Source: SKLM01 sp964575455 | GTDB taxonomy: Bacteria > Chloroflexota > Anaerolineae > B4-G1 | Direction: 5' to 3' | Assembly (NCBI GenBank): GCA_964575455.1 | Contig: CAZNRX010000014.1 | Location: 1 to 64,000 of the forward strand | DNA length: 64,000 nucleotides | Part shown: in pieces, positions 1 through 7,722 of the stretch | Layout: each line of letters starts with the position of its first letter | How positions within the stretch are numbered: position 1 is the stretch's first letter | The notes under the pieces: generated by a model | Seen by the model: the letters and a program-made list of their open reading frames with translations, nothing else | Told to the model about the DNA's origin: nothing | Database searches by the model: none | Program-made: the position numbers and the translations under genes

Positions 1-51
1 GGTGGTACACTTTTACTTCGGTGATTTTGGTACACTTTTACTTCGTTGACA
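1..51. mobile_element. Putative terminal end of an IS21-like insertion sequence
   Basis: An 18-bp sequence occurs twice in direct orientation at 3-20 and 28-45 (ending ACTTTTACTTCG), 25 bp apart. It is followed directly by TTGACA, so the minus strand reads TGTCAACGAAG from position 51. Repeated 18-20 bp sites next to a TG...CA tip are characteristic of IS21-family (istA/istB) ends. The element body lies outside the window, so transposase genes cannot be checked. The match rests on recalled family architecture, not on a search. Confidence 0.5.
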
Positions 52-1736
52 ACATCCTTGGCCTGCGACACAGATTTTCGAGTTTCTGAGAGGGAGTGGG
101 CAAGCTTGGTCAATGCGTTGAGGAAAGCAAGGTGGGCGGTCTCTGTGTGCGTGCGCTGACCCTGAAGGAGTTCATCAGTGGACAGTTCATCCGGCAGCGC
201 AGGCGGCGTGAGCGATTCGACATCATCCTCATAGGTCTCGCGTAGTTTAGCCAGTTGATCCAGGTAGTTGATTTGAGCATTGAAAGCATCCCGCTTGGCC
301 TCTGCTTCTCGCATCTGCTGCACCAAAGGGCTGTCGAGCATCTGGTCGATGTTGGCAATCCTCTCCTCCAACGTGGCGATCTCCTGTTGAGCCTCCTCGA
401 CCCGATCGCGGGCGTCGAGAGCATCGGTGAGCCTTTGGTCGTTATCGTCCAGTTGCTCCTGTATCTCCGCAATAGCCCTTTGATAGGGTCGGGCGTCGAA
501 GAGCGAGTCCAGCAGGTGCAGCTGGGCGTCCTCATCCTCGGCGATCTTCACCACCTCGGTCTGACTGTAGGCCAGGATGGGAAAGAGCTGCGCGATGTCG
601 CCTTCATATCTCTCTCCGGTGGCCTGATTGGTGCACGTGAAGGAGCTTTCGCCATCGCCCTCATACGTCCTCGTCAAGACGTACGCAACGCCGTTCGCGA
701 GCTCGAAGTCGATCTCCACCTTATTGAAAGGTCGCAGTTGCTTCTCCAACTTGCTTCGGTGGTCCTTGCGGATATCTCTATTCTCCGATGGCTGTCCCAG
801 GGCGAACCTCAGAAACTCGATGACCAGCGACTTGCCGACACCCTTCCCACCGATGAGGCAGTTCAGGCTTCGGTGGAAGTAGAAGCGCTGGTACGCCAGG
901 AAGCCCTCGTCACCGATGCGCATCTTGACGATGCGGGGCCATTGATCATCGCCCGATGGCTCTGCCAGGGCAATGCGCACTTTTGGATCGGCAAAGCACT
1001 GACGCAGTCCCTCCAGCGTGATCTCATCCAAGTTGAAGCAGCTGCATCGCACTCCTATCCCATCCTTGGAATGATGGATCGGGTCTTTGGGATCAGGGTT
1101 ATCTGACGCCTGGTAGAAGGCGGGCCTTCGGTTGATGTTGTGCTCTGCGTCGAATTCCTCGGGTAGCTTGCCTTGGGTCACCTCAACGGCGTCGTAGGAC
1201 CCTTCGTTGAACAGTCGAGCACACGGCAGGGGGACTTTCACCTTTCCAGTCTCAGGATGCACCCAGGTCAGCTCTTGAAAGGCGCCTTTCGTCTCGTCGA
1301 TGTGAGCGAGGACGGCGAGCCCATTCCGCTTGTGGATGGTTTCGAGGACGTCGAAGACGCCTTTTTTGCACAGGGCATCGGACCTGCCGTACTCCTCCGG
1401 TGTGATCCCGATGGCGCCCAGGAAATTCTCCACCTCAGCTTGACCGACGCTGGGGTCGAACAATGCAACGACGTGATACCCCTCGTGAACCGAGATCTCG
1501 ACGCCCGGGAAGATGACCAGCTGGCGCCCATCCACCTCGATGGCCTCCGCTGTCATCTTCATCTCTTTGATCCAGGCAGCGGTGTTGTGGTCGGTGACTG
1601 CAACGGCGTCCATGCCCTTTTCCAGGGCAGTCTTGACGATCTCTGCTGCACTGTGGTCGTGTCTGTAGCAGGCCGATGCTGGCGTGTGGGTGTGCAAATC
1701 CACCTTTCGAGATCTCAAGCCGCGTGGTTCAGCCAT
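1..1736 (-). pseudogene. TrlF-family PHP/AAA-ATPase, 5' part, apparently interrupted by the IS end
   Basis: The start is ATG 1736, behind an AAGGAG. The N-terminus carries a PHP phosphoesterase domain: DLHTHTP, VTDHN and a later LAHID, the metal-binding histidines and aspartates of that fold. It is followed by an ATPase domain with Walker A GGKGVGKS near residue 300 and then a Glu/Arg/Gln-rich coiled-coil stretch, as in SMC/AAA15-type proteins. This order matches the TrlF family (PHP plus AAA-like ATPase); the cellular role is not well established. About 561 codons of recognisable gene are present, and the reading frame then runs by chance through the IS-like end at 51-1. Walker B and the C-terminal half are absent, so the gene is probably broken here. 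The frame continues off the window, so the exact 3' end is unknown. Confidence 0.7.
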
Positions 1737-1859
1737 CAGACGACTCCTTCGACTGGTCAGCAGGTTTGACTCTCCGAGAGAACCCCTCCAGGTAGATCAG
1801 AAGAGCGGGAAGGGCTGTATAGAGAGCGATATCGACCCGATCTTCTCACCTAGCCAGCA

Positions 1860-3962
1860 TCAGCGCCCTCGCATGACGAGCGGCAGGTAGACTTCGGACG
1901 TGCGGATGATGAGGCTTGCTGGGTTCTCTGGGTACTCGACTTTGAAGGTGTCGACCTGGCCGGCCTTTGTCGTTCGTGTGAGCGTCTGCGTGTGGTGGTG
2001 CTGCCAGTCGACCCGCTCCGCGCCCAGCATGTAGTCTCCGCCTCTGGTGCTTGTGATGCGTATCTCCCACGTGTCGTCCAGATTCGGAATGGACGCGAAG
2101 TCCGATTCCCATTCGTCGGGTAGGAAGACGTCGAGCAGGGGTATAGACGGTAGCTCTATCCTTCCGTAGGTGATCTCCGGGATCTCGTCGACGATCTCTC
2201 CCGTGTCCGGGTCCACGCCGGTCCGCCGGCCCTCCGGGTCGATCACGAGCAGGTCCACAGAGCTCCCGACCAGGCTGATGACGACGGCCTGCATACCCTT
2301 CTTCTGATCCACCAGCGTGACGTCGTCGTCATAGTAGAGGTCATCACCGGGTATGGCCTGGGGGGCGAAGAGCCTGGCCGGCCACGCGGCGTCGGAATCG
2401 AGGTTGATGCCCTGGGTGTGGTAGGCGCGCCAGGGGAGGTGGGTGCAGTAGAAGCAGTCGTCCTCCGTCTCTCTGTCGGTCACGGGGTGGGCGCAGCAGA
2501 CCGCCGGGTCGATGCCGATGATGGGCCCCAGCAGCTGGCAGATCTGCTTCACGGGCAGACCCCAGAAGGGGTAGTCGACGTTGTAGAGGTCGCCCTCCTG
2601 GCCCTCCGCGTAGCCCGTCGCCGGGTCGCGCGCGTCCTGCTGCGTGACGCGCACGGCGGCCCAGTAGTTCTCCTCCTCCCAGAAGAGGGTCTCGGTGATG
2701 GTCGTGGTGCGCACCATGCCGAAGTCATCGGCCACGGCGCTGGAGCTTTCGACGACGTGGCCCTCGCCAGCGTACATCCCGCCGTGGATCCAGTAGCTGC
2801 CGCCCAGGTAGGTGGCCACGAAGCCGATGACGCCGTTGACCACGCCGGGCCCTCGTACCAGCAGGATGTCCCCTCGCTCCAGTTTGCTCAGATCCAGGCC
2901 GCTGGGTCCCACGGCGTACAGGGCCTGGATGGAGGCCCCGAGGTCCCCCGAGATGAGCTCGGCGTCACCTCGCGGGTCGTCGATGCGGTAGATCCTTCCC
3001 CCCGCTTCCTGGCCCGCCCCTGACTGTGTCGACCCGGGTTCAGGCACGCTGCCGGTGCCGACGTAGAGGGCGCGCTGATCGGTGGTCATGGATCGAATGG
3101 GCGCGGGCGCCGCAAACACCAGCTCCCCCGGGCCATTGCCGCTGTCCGTGACCCGCAGGTCTCCGCTGTGGTAGCCGATGTAGAGCAAGCCGTTCAGGAT
3201 CTCCAGCGCTCGTGGATGGCCCAAGCTGAAGGGCAGGAGCGGATGCCAGCCACCCTCGTGCGACGATAGGCGCAGGATGGTGTCATGGGCCGCCAGATAG
3301 GCGTCGCCCCGGTGCTCCACGGCGTCGTGGACGCAGGGCACGGAGGCTGCTGCCTGGCGATGGCCCTCGTCTATCCCGCCGAAGAGGGCCGTGCGGTCGG
3401 CCTGGAGCGTCCAGTCGGCGGTGGGGTTTGCCGTGGTTCCCGGCGCGTACTTGTACACCAGGGTGCCGCAGGCGCCGGTGGCAGCGTGCAGCTCGCCCTG
3501 GTAGGTCTGTAGGGAGGAGACACGGTCGTCCAGGTCGTCGCCAACCAGGGTCCAGGCGGTCCCGCCGTCGTGCCTCCACACCTGGCCCGTGCCGCTCTGG
3601 GAGATCGTCCCGGCGTAGAGATGCCCCTCGTAGGTGGTCAGATCGAGCACGGCCCTCCCAAGCGGTGTTTGGGCGTGCCTGGCGAGGTATAGGCGTTGAT
3701 AGGGAGCTGGACTTGGCGGTTCAACGCGCGGCGCGGAGGTTCCCCCCCTCCTGTCCCCCCCAGAGGGGGGGAGGGGAGATATCGCTTCCCAGTCTGTCCC
3801 GCTGACGTATTTGTAGACGACGGCCGGGTCGCTCGTCCCAGCGTAGAGATGGCCCAGCACGTCCTCCCCGCCGCCCGCATGGGCGGGTGTGGGAGCGGCC
3901 AGGCTCAGTATCGGCTGAAGGATCAGCAGGGACAGGGTCAGCATGGCGGCTCTTCTTCTCAT
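1860..3962 (-). CDS. Secreted beta-propeller protein with a YiiX-like permuted NlpC/P60 hydrolase domain
   Basis: The start is ATG 3962 because a GGAGG lies 6 bases upstream and it opens a good signal peptide (MRRR, hydrophobic run, AHA cleavage region); a longer frame to 4046 has no such support. The product is 700 aa. The first half has repeated YEGHLYAGT / YQGELHAATG-type blades typical of a beta-propeller. The second half has GDILL..., then WIHGGMYAG (histidine) and later FYCTHLPW (cysteine). That His-before-Cys order is the circularly permuted papain/NlpC-P60 arrangement of YiiX/BtrH-type amidases or peptidases. The extreme C-terminus VYLPLVMRGR matches the tail found on many Chloroflexota exported proteins. 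An in-frame GC-rich palindrome interrupts the propeller (see 3735-3785). Substrate unknown; role outside the cell inferred. Confidence 0.65.
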   Translation of the reverse strand: MRRRAAMLTLSLLILQPILSLAAPTPAHAGGGEDVLGHLYAGTSDPAVVYKYVSGTDWEAISPLPPSGGDRRGGTSAPRVEPPSPAPYQRLYLARHAQTPLGRAVLDLTTYEGHLYAGTISQSGTGQVWRHDGGTAWTLVGDDLDDRVSSLQTYQGELHAATGACGTLVYKYAPGTTANPTADWTLQADRTALFGGIDEGHRQAAASVPCVHDAVEHRGDAYLAAHDTILRLSSHEGGWHPLLPFSLGHPRALEILNGLLYIGYHSGDLRVTDSGNGPGELVFAAPAPIRSMTTDQRALYVGTGSVPEPGSTQSGAGQEAGGRIYRIDDPRGDAELISGDLGASIQALYAVGPSGLDLSKLERGDILLVRGPGVVNGVIGFVATYLGGSYWIHGGMYAGEGHVVESSSAVADDFGMVRTTTITETLFWEEENYWAAVRVTQQDARDPATGYAEGQEGDLYNVDYPFWGLPVKQICQLLGPIIGIDPAVCCAHPVTDRETEDDCFYCTHLPWRAYHTQGINLDSDAAWPARLFAPQAIPGDDLYYDDDVTLVDQKKGMQAVVISLVGSSVDLLVIDPEGRRTGVDPDTGEIVDEIPEITYGRIELPSIPLLDVFLPDEWESDFASIPNLDDTWEIRITSTRGGDYMLGAERVDWQHHHTQTLTRTTKAGQVDTFKVEYPENPASLIIRTSEVYLPLVMRGR
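3735..3785. repeat. GC-rich palindromic element inside a coding region
   Basis: A C-run/G-run inverted repeat centred near 3755-3775 (CCCCCCTCCTG ... GAGGGGGGGAGGGG) lies in frame inside the propeller gene. It encodes a Pro/Gly/Arg-rich stretch (SPLPPSGGDRRGG) unlike the surrounding blades. Related palindromes occur at about 6328-6362, 11345-11385, 12236-12272, 40605-40660 and 42035-42075. Confidence 0.6.
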
Positions 3963-4059
3963 CTTTGGCCTCCAGTAGGTGATATGGCGAATCAGGGATA
4001 GAGCACGGTGCCTGGCACCTGGACCTGGCAGGGTCACCCCACCCATTTCTCTGTATGCG

Positions 4060-4758
4060 CTACCACTCGCGCGGCACGTTCCACGTGGGCTCCTGGTCGG
4101 TCCAGTCGGCCATGAGCTCCTGTGGCTCGAAGGTCTCCTCGCTCAGCTCGACGCCCAGCACGCGTCCCATGCGCAGCGAGATGGTCCCTCCATGCTCGTA
4201 GGAGTGGACCCACAGGTAGTCATTGGCCTGCGTCGCCGGGGTCCTGCCCGGCTTGATGTCGAGCGGGGCGATGTGGTAGGTCTCGATGGGGCTCTCGGGA
4301 TCGGGTCGGTAGCGCACGTAGCACTTGCGCTTCTGGCGGATGGCTTCCTTCACCCGTTCTATCACCCGGTTGATGTTGAGATCGACGGCCAGTGCCATGG
4401 CGGCCTGCACCTGGTCGGTGCTCTTGGCCTGGCGGATCTGCTCCCGCGCTGCCTCGGCCACCTCCTGGTCCTCAAGCGCGCCGACCTCCGCCAACGCCCG
4501 GGCCTTGGCGGCGCCCAGCGTGGCCTCGAAGCCACCGGGCGAGATGCTGATGGTCTGAATGCGATCTACCACGGGCAGCAGGATTAGGAGTCCCATCGCC
4601 ACAATTAGCGCCCACATGCTTCGCTGGCCCAGATCGCGGTCGCCCAGCCCCACCGTCATCTGGTAGACCACGAAGACGAGGGCGAGGAAGACGAGGAACG
4701 TGAGCACAACTTTCGGCAGCCAGACGCGCAGCGGTTCTTGTCCTTGATTGTTGGACAT
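4060..4758 (-). CDS. Membrane protein with a cytoplasmic WYL-like C-terminal domain
   Basis: 232 aa. Two hydrophobic segments (about residues 14-34 and 49-65) form an N-terminal hairpin. A charged alpha-helical linker follows (about 78-140), then a beta-rich region with KCYVRYRP, an APL-containing segment, WVHSYEHGG and RMGRV around residues 145-210. That pattern of YxY, a PL turn and a WxxxYxxG strand resembles a WYL ligand-binding domain, but there is no helix-turn-helix, so a direct DNA-binding role is not supported. It has its own consensus promoter upstream (4859-4888). No catalytic residues were recognised. The WYL assignment is by eye; a generic membrane protein with a beta domain is the alternative. 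Confidence 0.55.
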   Translation of the reverse strand: MSNNQGQEPLRVWLPKVVLTFLVFLALVFVVYQMTVGLGDRDLGQRSMWALIVAMGLLILLPVVDRIQTISISPGGFEATLGAAKARALAEVGALEDQEVAEAAREQIRQAKSTDQVQAAMALAVDLNINRVIERVKEAIRQKRKCYVRYRPDPESPIETYHIAPLDIKPGRTPATQANDYLWVHSYEHGGTISLRMGRVLGVELSEETFEPQELMADWTDQEPTWNVPREW

Positions 4759-4858
4759 GGTTTATCCCCTTTGTCGGATTTATCTGAGGCGTTCAGCGTG
4801 TCGACTACGTGCGATCCGCGTGCAATGCTTCAGTGCTTGGGTGACTACGTCGACCCAG

Positions 4859-4888
4859 AGTATACTCCTGGTCGTTTGTCCTTGTCAA
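4859..4888 (-). promoter_or_regulatory. Sigma70-type promoter for the WYL-like membrane protein
   Basis: On the minus strand TTGACA (4888-4883) is followed by 18 bases and TATACT (4864-4859). The start codon at 4758 lies about 95 bases downstream. The same hexamer pair is seen upstream of the ROK and GntR regulators in this window. Confidence 0.7.
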
Positions 4889-4929
4889 GGGGCGTGAAGG
4901 CGTTCGCAGGGCCTTATCATTCTGGCGAT

Positions 4930-5048
4930 CAAGGTGACCGGCACTTCGAACGACTTCCTGCTGGACGACGAGTGGCTTGTCTGACACACGAGGAGCGGTT
5001 TTGCGGGCTCGGTTGCAAGTCACCGGGTCGACGCAGTCACCGGTCACC
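4930..5048. repeat. Inverted-repeat region sharing a 17-bp arm with a hairpin at 31948
   Basis: The 17-base sequence CAAGGTGACCGGCACTT at 4930-4946 is identical to one arm of the hairpin at 31948-31988. A partial inverted copy (CCGGTCACC) occurs at 5040-5048. The whole 4759-5048 stretch has no supported gene; it holds the promoter at 4859-4888 and this repeat. Confidence 0.5.
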
Positions 5049-5960
5049 TTACTCCTTGGGTCTGCCGGTGCGGGCCTCGGCGCTCGACAGCAGCTCGATC
5101 ACTCGGATGACGGCCGAGTGGTCCAGATCTCCCCAGCCCTGCGCCTGCATGGCGCCGAACAGCTCGTGCGCCAGGGCGGAGGCCGGGAGGGAGGCCTCGT
5201 AGGCGCGCGCCGTCTCTCGAATGATGTTGAGGTCCTTGTAGTGGAGCTCGCTCCTGAACCCAGGCTCGAAGATGCCCTGGATGACGTTTGGCCCCCGGAC
5301 GTCCATCACGCGGGATTGGGCAAATCCTCCGCTCAGGACCTCGACCACGATGGTCGGGTCGACGCCCGCTTTCTGCCCCAGCACCAGCGCCTCTGCCATG
5401 CCGATCAGGTTCAGGGCTACCTGGACCTGGTTGCAGGCCTTCACTGTCTGGCCGGCGCCGTTGGGGCCGCAGAGGACGATGGTCTCTCCCAGCACGTCCA
5501 GCACGGGCCTCACCGTCTCGAACACCTCCGGGTCGCCACCGACCATGATGGAGAGCGTGCCCTCCTGGGCTCCCACGTCGCCGCCGCTGATGGGTGCGTC
5601 CAGGCATTGGACGCTCTTCCTCGCCATAGCCTCGGCCACCTCTATCGCCACGGTGGGCGCGATGGTGCTCATATCGACGTAGATGTCACCCTCCTCGACC
5701 CTCTCGATTAGGCCATCGTCCCCCAGCGCGACGAGCTGAACGTCGGGGGAGTCTGGCAGGCAGGTGATGATCAGGCCGCTCTTCTGGGCCACCTCGGCTG
5801 GCGCGTGGGCTGGTGTGGCCCCCTCTCGGGCCAGCTCGCGAACGGGCCCGCGGCTGCGGTTGTGGACGACTAAGGGATAGCCCGCCTGGAGCAGGTTGCT
5901 CGCCATGGGCTTCCCCATGACGCCGAGACCGATGAAGCCAATCGTGTGTTTCTCTGTCAC
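5049..5960 (-). CDS. NAD(P)-dependent beta-hydroxyacid dehydrogenase, 2-hydroxy-3-oxopropionate reductase-like
   Basis: 303 aa, starting at GTG 5960 with AAAAGGAGG just upstream. Residues 8-13 give the Rossmann motif GFIGLGVMGKPMA. DAPISGG (about 120-126) is the substrate-binding loop and KACNQ (about 170-174) carries the catalytic lysine of the 3-hydroxyisobutyrate / tartronate-semialdehyde reductase family (GarR/GlxR). Such enzymes reduce tartronate semialdehyde to D-glycerate or oxidise related 3-hydroxyacids in the cytoplasm. The lysine and binding loop are intact. The specific substrate cannot be read from sequence, so no gene symbol is given. It sits downstream of larA, separated by the repeat array at 5975-6270, and suits a group handling small hydroxyacids from sugar breakdown. 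Confidence 0.85.
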   Translation of the reverse strand: MTEKHTIGFIGLGVMGKPMASNLLQAGYPLVVHNRSRGPVRELAREGATPAHAPAEVAQKSGLIITCLPDSPDVQLVALGDDGLIERVEEGDIYVDMSTIAPTVAIEVAEAMARKSVQCLDAPISGGDVGAQEGTLSIMVGGDPEVFETVRPVLDVLGETIVLCGPNGAGQTVKACNQVQVALNLIGMAEALVLGQKAGVDPTIVVEVLSGGFAQSRVMDVRGPNVIQGIFEPGFRSELHYKDLNIIRETARAYEASLPASALAHELFGAMQAQGWGDLDHSAVIRVIELLSSAEARTGRPKE

Positions 5961-5974
5961 AATGCCTCCTTTTG

Positions 5975-6270
5975 TCGGGTATGGAAACCCGACCTACTTG
6001 TCGGGTGTGGGAACTCGACCTACTTGTCGGGTGTGGGAACTCGACCTACTTGTCGGGTGTGGGAACTCGACCTACTTGTCGGGTGTGGGAACTCGANNNN
6101 NNNNNNNNNNNNNNNNNNNNNNNNNNNNNNNNNNNNNNNNNNNNNNNNNNNNNNNNNNNNNNNNNNNNNNNNNNNNNNNNNNNNNNNNNNNNNNNNTTGT
6201 CGGGTGTGGGAACTCGACCTACTTGTCGGGTGTGGGAACTCGACCTACTTGTCGGGTATGGAAACCCGTA
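5975..6270. repeat. 26-bp direct tandem repeat array containing a sequencing gap
   Basis: Units with the core TCGGGTGTGGGAACTCGACC recur every 26 bp (starts at 5975, 6001, 6027 and on) before the gap and again from about 6197. The first and last units carry the variant TCGGGTATGGAAACCCGA, a perfect 6-bp-arm hairpin; the internal units have lost the symmetry. There is no unique sequence between units. Open frames across the array are artefacts, since 26 is not a multiple of 3. Confidence 0.9.
6097..6196. other. Assembly gap (100 N)
   Basis: A run of exactly 100 N falls within the 26-bp array. A round 100 usually marks a gap of unknown size, so the true array length is undetermined. Confidence 0.95.
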
Positions 6271-6327
6271 CTGGTTTGTGACGTGGCTGCGCCTATGGCG
6301 GCGGCGCGCAGCGACTGTCGCGGACGG

Positions 6328-6362
6328 AACTCCCCTCCCCCTGGGGGAGGGGCCAGGGTGGG
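6328..6362. repeat. GC-rich palindrome between the repeat array and larA
   Basis: CTCCCCTCCCCC followed by TGGGGGAGGGGCCAGG forms a strong hairpin just downstream of the larA stop. It belongs to the same family as the elements inside coding genes elsewhere in the window. It could slow or end transcription, but it lacks a T-run on the minus strand. The rest of 5961-6366 is the 26-bp array and the gap. Confidence 0.6.
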
Positions 6363-6366
6363 TGGA

Positions 6367-7662
6367 TCAATCGGGGCGGACGTACGGCACGGTCTGTGGA
6401 CCCTCGGGGAGGACGCAGATCGTATGGAGCCCTTGCCTCCGACTGGCATTTGGCGGGTAGCGCTCCAACAGCACCTCCACGGTGCCTGCGATATTGCGAC
6501 AGGGGATGAGCAGAGCGTCCCTGATCTGCTCGTCGGTCAGGTTGTCGCTGTAGAGATAGACATCCGCCTTCTGGCCGATGAGGGCGTGGATGTGGATCTG
6601 CCATTTGTCCTGGCGCTCGTTGTTTGGATCTCGCGCCATCTCCAGCAGGGACGCCAGGCTGTCCGCTTCGTGCAACATCTTCCCGTAGTCACCGTGCTCG
6701 GGGATCCCGTCCCAGCATTCGGCGGCGACGATGATGCTGCCGCCCTCCTTCACCACCTGGGCCGCCGCGCTCATCCCCTTCACCGATTGGTAGACGTTCA
6801 GGTCCAGGGGGTAGCCGGAGTTGGAGGTGATCACGACGTCGAAGGGCTGATCGACCGCCACCATCGCGGTCCGCTTAACGAAGGCGCACCCTTTGGCGTG
6901 GGCCTCTTCCCAATCCCCGGCAAAGACGCCCGTGACCCGCTGGTCGCGGTTGAGCGTCACGTTCAGCAGGAAGGTCGGATCTACTATACCCGCGGCCTCG
7001 TGGATCTCCTCCCAGAGCGGGTTGCCCTCGCGGATCCCCCATCGCGCGCGGGGGCTGTCCAGGTGCTGCGCGCTGTGGTTGCGCGTCACCGTCTCCAGCA
7101 GGGCCAGGCCGGGCATCACGGCCTTCCCCCCGCCCGAGAAGCCGGCGAAGAAGTGCGGCTCGATGAAGCCGGTCAGGATCTTCGCGTCGCAGGCAACGAA
7201 CCCCCGGTGAAGCCAATTGTCGTTGCCGCCCGAGCTGGTGCCCACCAGAACGTGGGAGGGCCGGTCGTCGGCGTCGTTCTGCACGATGCGGTACTGATCG
7301 ACGATGGCGTCGCCCAGCATCTGGCGGAGCTCCTCCTCGGTGTTGGGGCGGTGCGTACCGGTGCCGTTGAACAGGGTGACGTTTTCCGCCGGCACGTGGT
7401 CCAGCTCGTCCAGCAGAAGGGGCAGGATCAGGTCGTTGGGCGTGGGGCGTGTGATGTCGCTGAAGGCGATCCCGACTGTGTCCGACGGCTTGACCAGGTC
7501 CCTCAAGGGGGGCGCCCCGATGGGGTGCCGCAGCGCCCTCCGCACCTCGGCAGCCGGGTCTGGGAGCCCCTGCACGTAGGTCGGCTCGACGACGGTCACG
7601 TCGGCCTGGTCGGGCAGATCGATCTCTAGCCCGGTCTTGCCGTAGGCCAGCTTAACGTTCAT
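6367..7662 (-). CDS. larA: Nickel-dependent lactate racemase family protein (LarA)
   Basis: 431 aa with a GGAGG before ATG 7662. LarA enzymes interconvert D- and L-2-hydroxyacids using a nickel-pincer nucleotide covalently bound to a lysine. The key positions are intact: GTGTHRP (His104), EPHFFAGFSGGGK (His170 and Lys180) and NHSAQH (His196). These line up at a constant offset of four residues with His108, His174, Lys184 and His200 of the Lactobacillus enzyme as I recall them. The cofactor-making larB, larC and larE genes are not in the window. LarA homologues also act on other 2-hydroxyacids, and the neighbouring sugar-acid reductase and pentose genes make an aldonate or other sugar-derived acid as likely as lactate. 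Confidence 0.85.
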   Translation of the reverse strand: MNVKLAYGKTGLEIDLPDQADVTVVEPTYVQGLPDPAAEVRRALRHPIGAPPLRDLVKPSDTVGIAFSDITRPTPNDLILPLLLDELDHVPAENVTLFNGTGTHRPNTEEELRQMLGDAIVDQYRIVQNDADDRPSHVLVGTSSGGNDNWLHRGFVACDAKILTGFIEPHFFAGFSGGGKAVMPGLALLETVTRNHSAQHLDSPRARWGIREGNPLWEEIHEAAGIVDPTFLLNVTLNRDQRVTGVFAGDWEEAHAKGCAFVKRTAMVAVDQPFDVVITSNSGYPLDLNVYQSVKGMSAAAQVVKEGGSIIVAAECWDGIPEHGDYGKMLHEADSLASLLEMARDPNNERQDKWQIHIHALIGQKADVYLYSDNLTDEQIRDALLIPCRNIAGTVEVLLERYPPNASRRQGLHTICVLPEGPQTVPYVRPD

Positions 7663-7722
7663 CAGTTTCCTCCAAGGCGAGCATTGGCGGGGTCGCAGAT
7701 TCCCTTTGAGCTGGAGTCGCCC

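Noticed and set aside
255..1106. Plus-strand gene at the start of the window
   Set aside because: It lies opposite the minus-strand PHP/ATPase, whose motifs and codon pattern are convincing.
5975..6270. CRISPR array
   Set aside because: Units are contiguous 26-mers without unique spacers, and no cas genes are in the window.
5896..7629. Long plus-strand protein of 577 residues
   Set aside because: It runs through the repeat array, the N gap and the antisense of larA; no protein motif.
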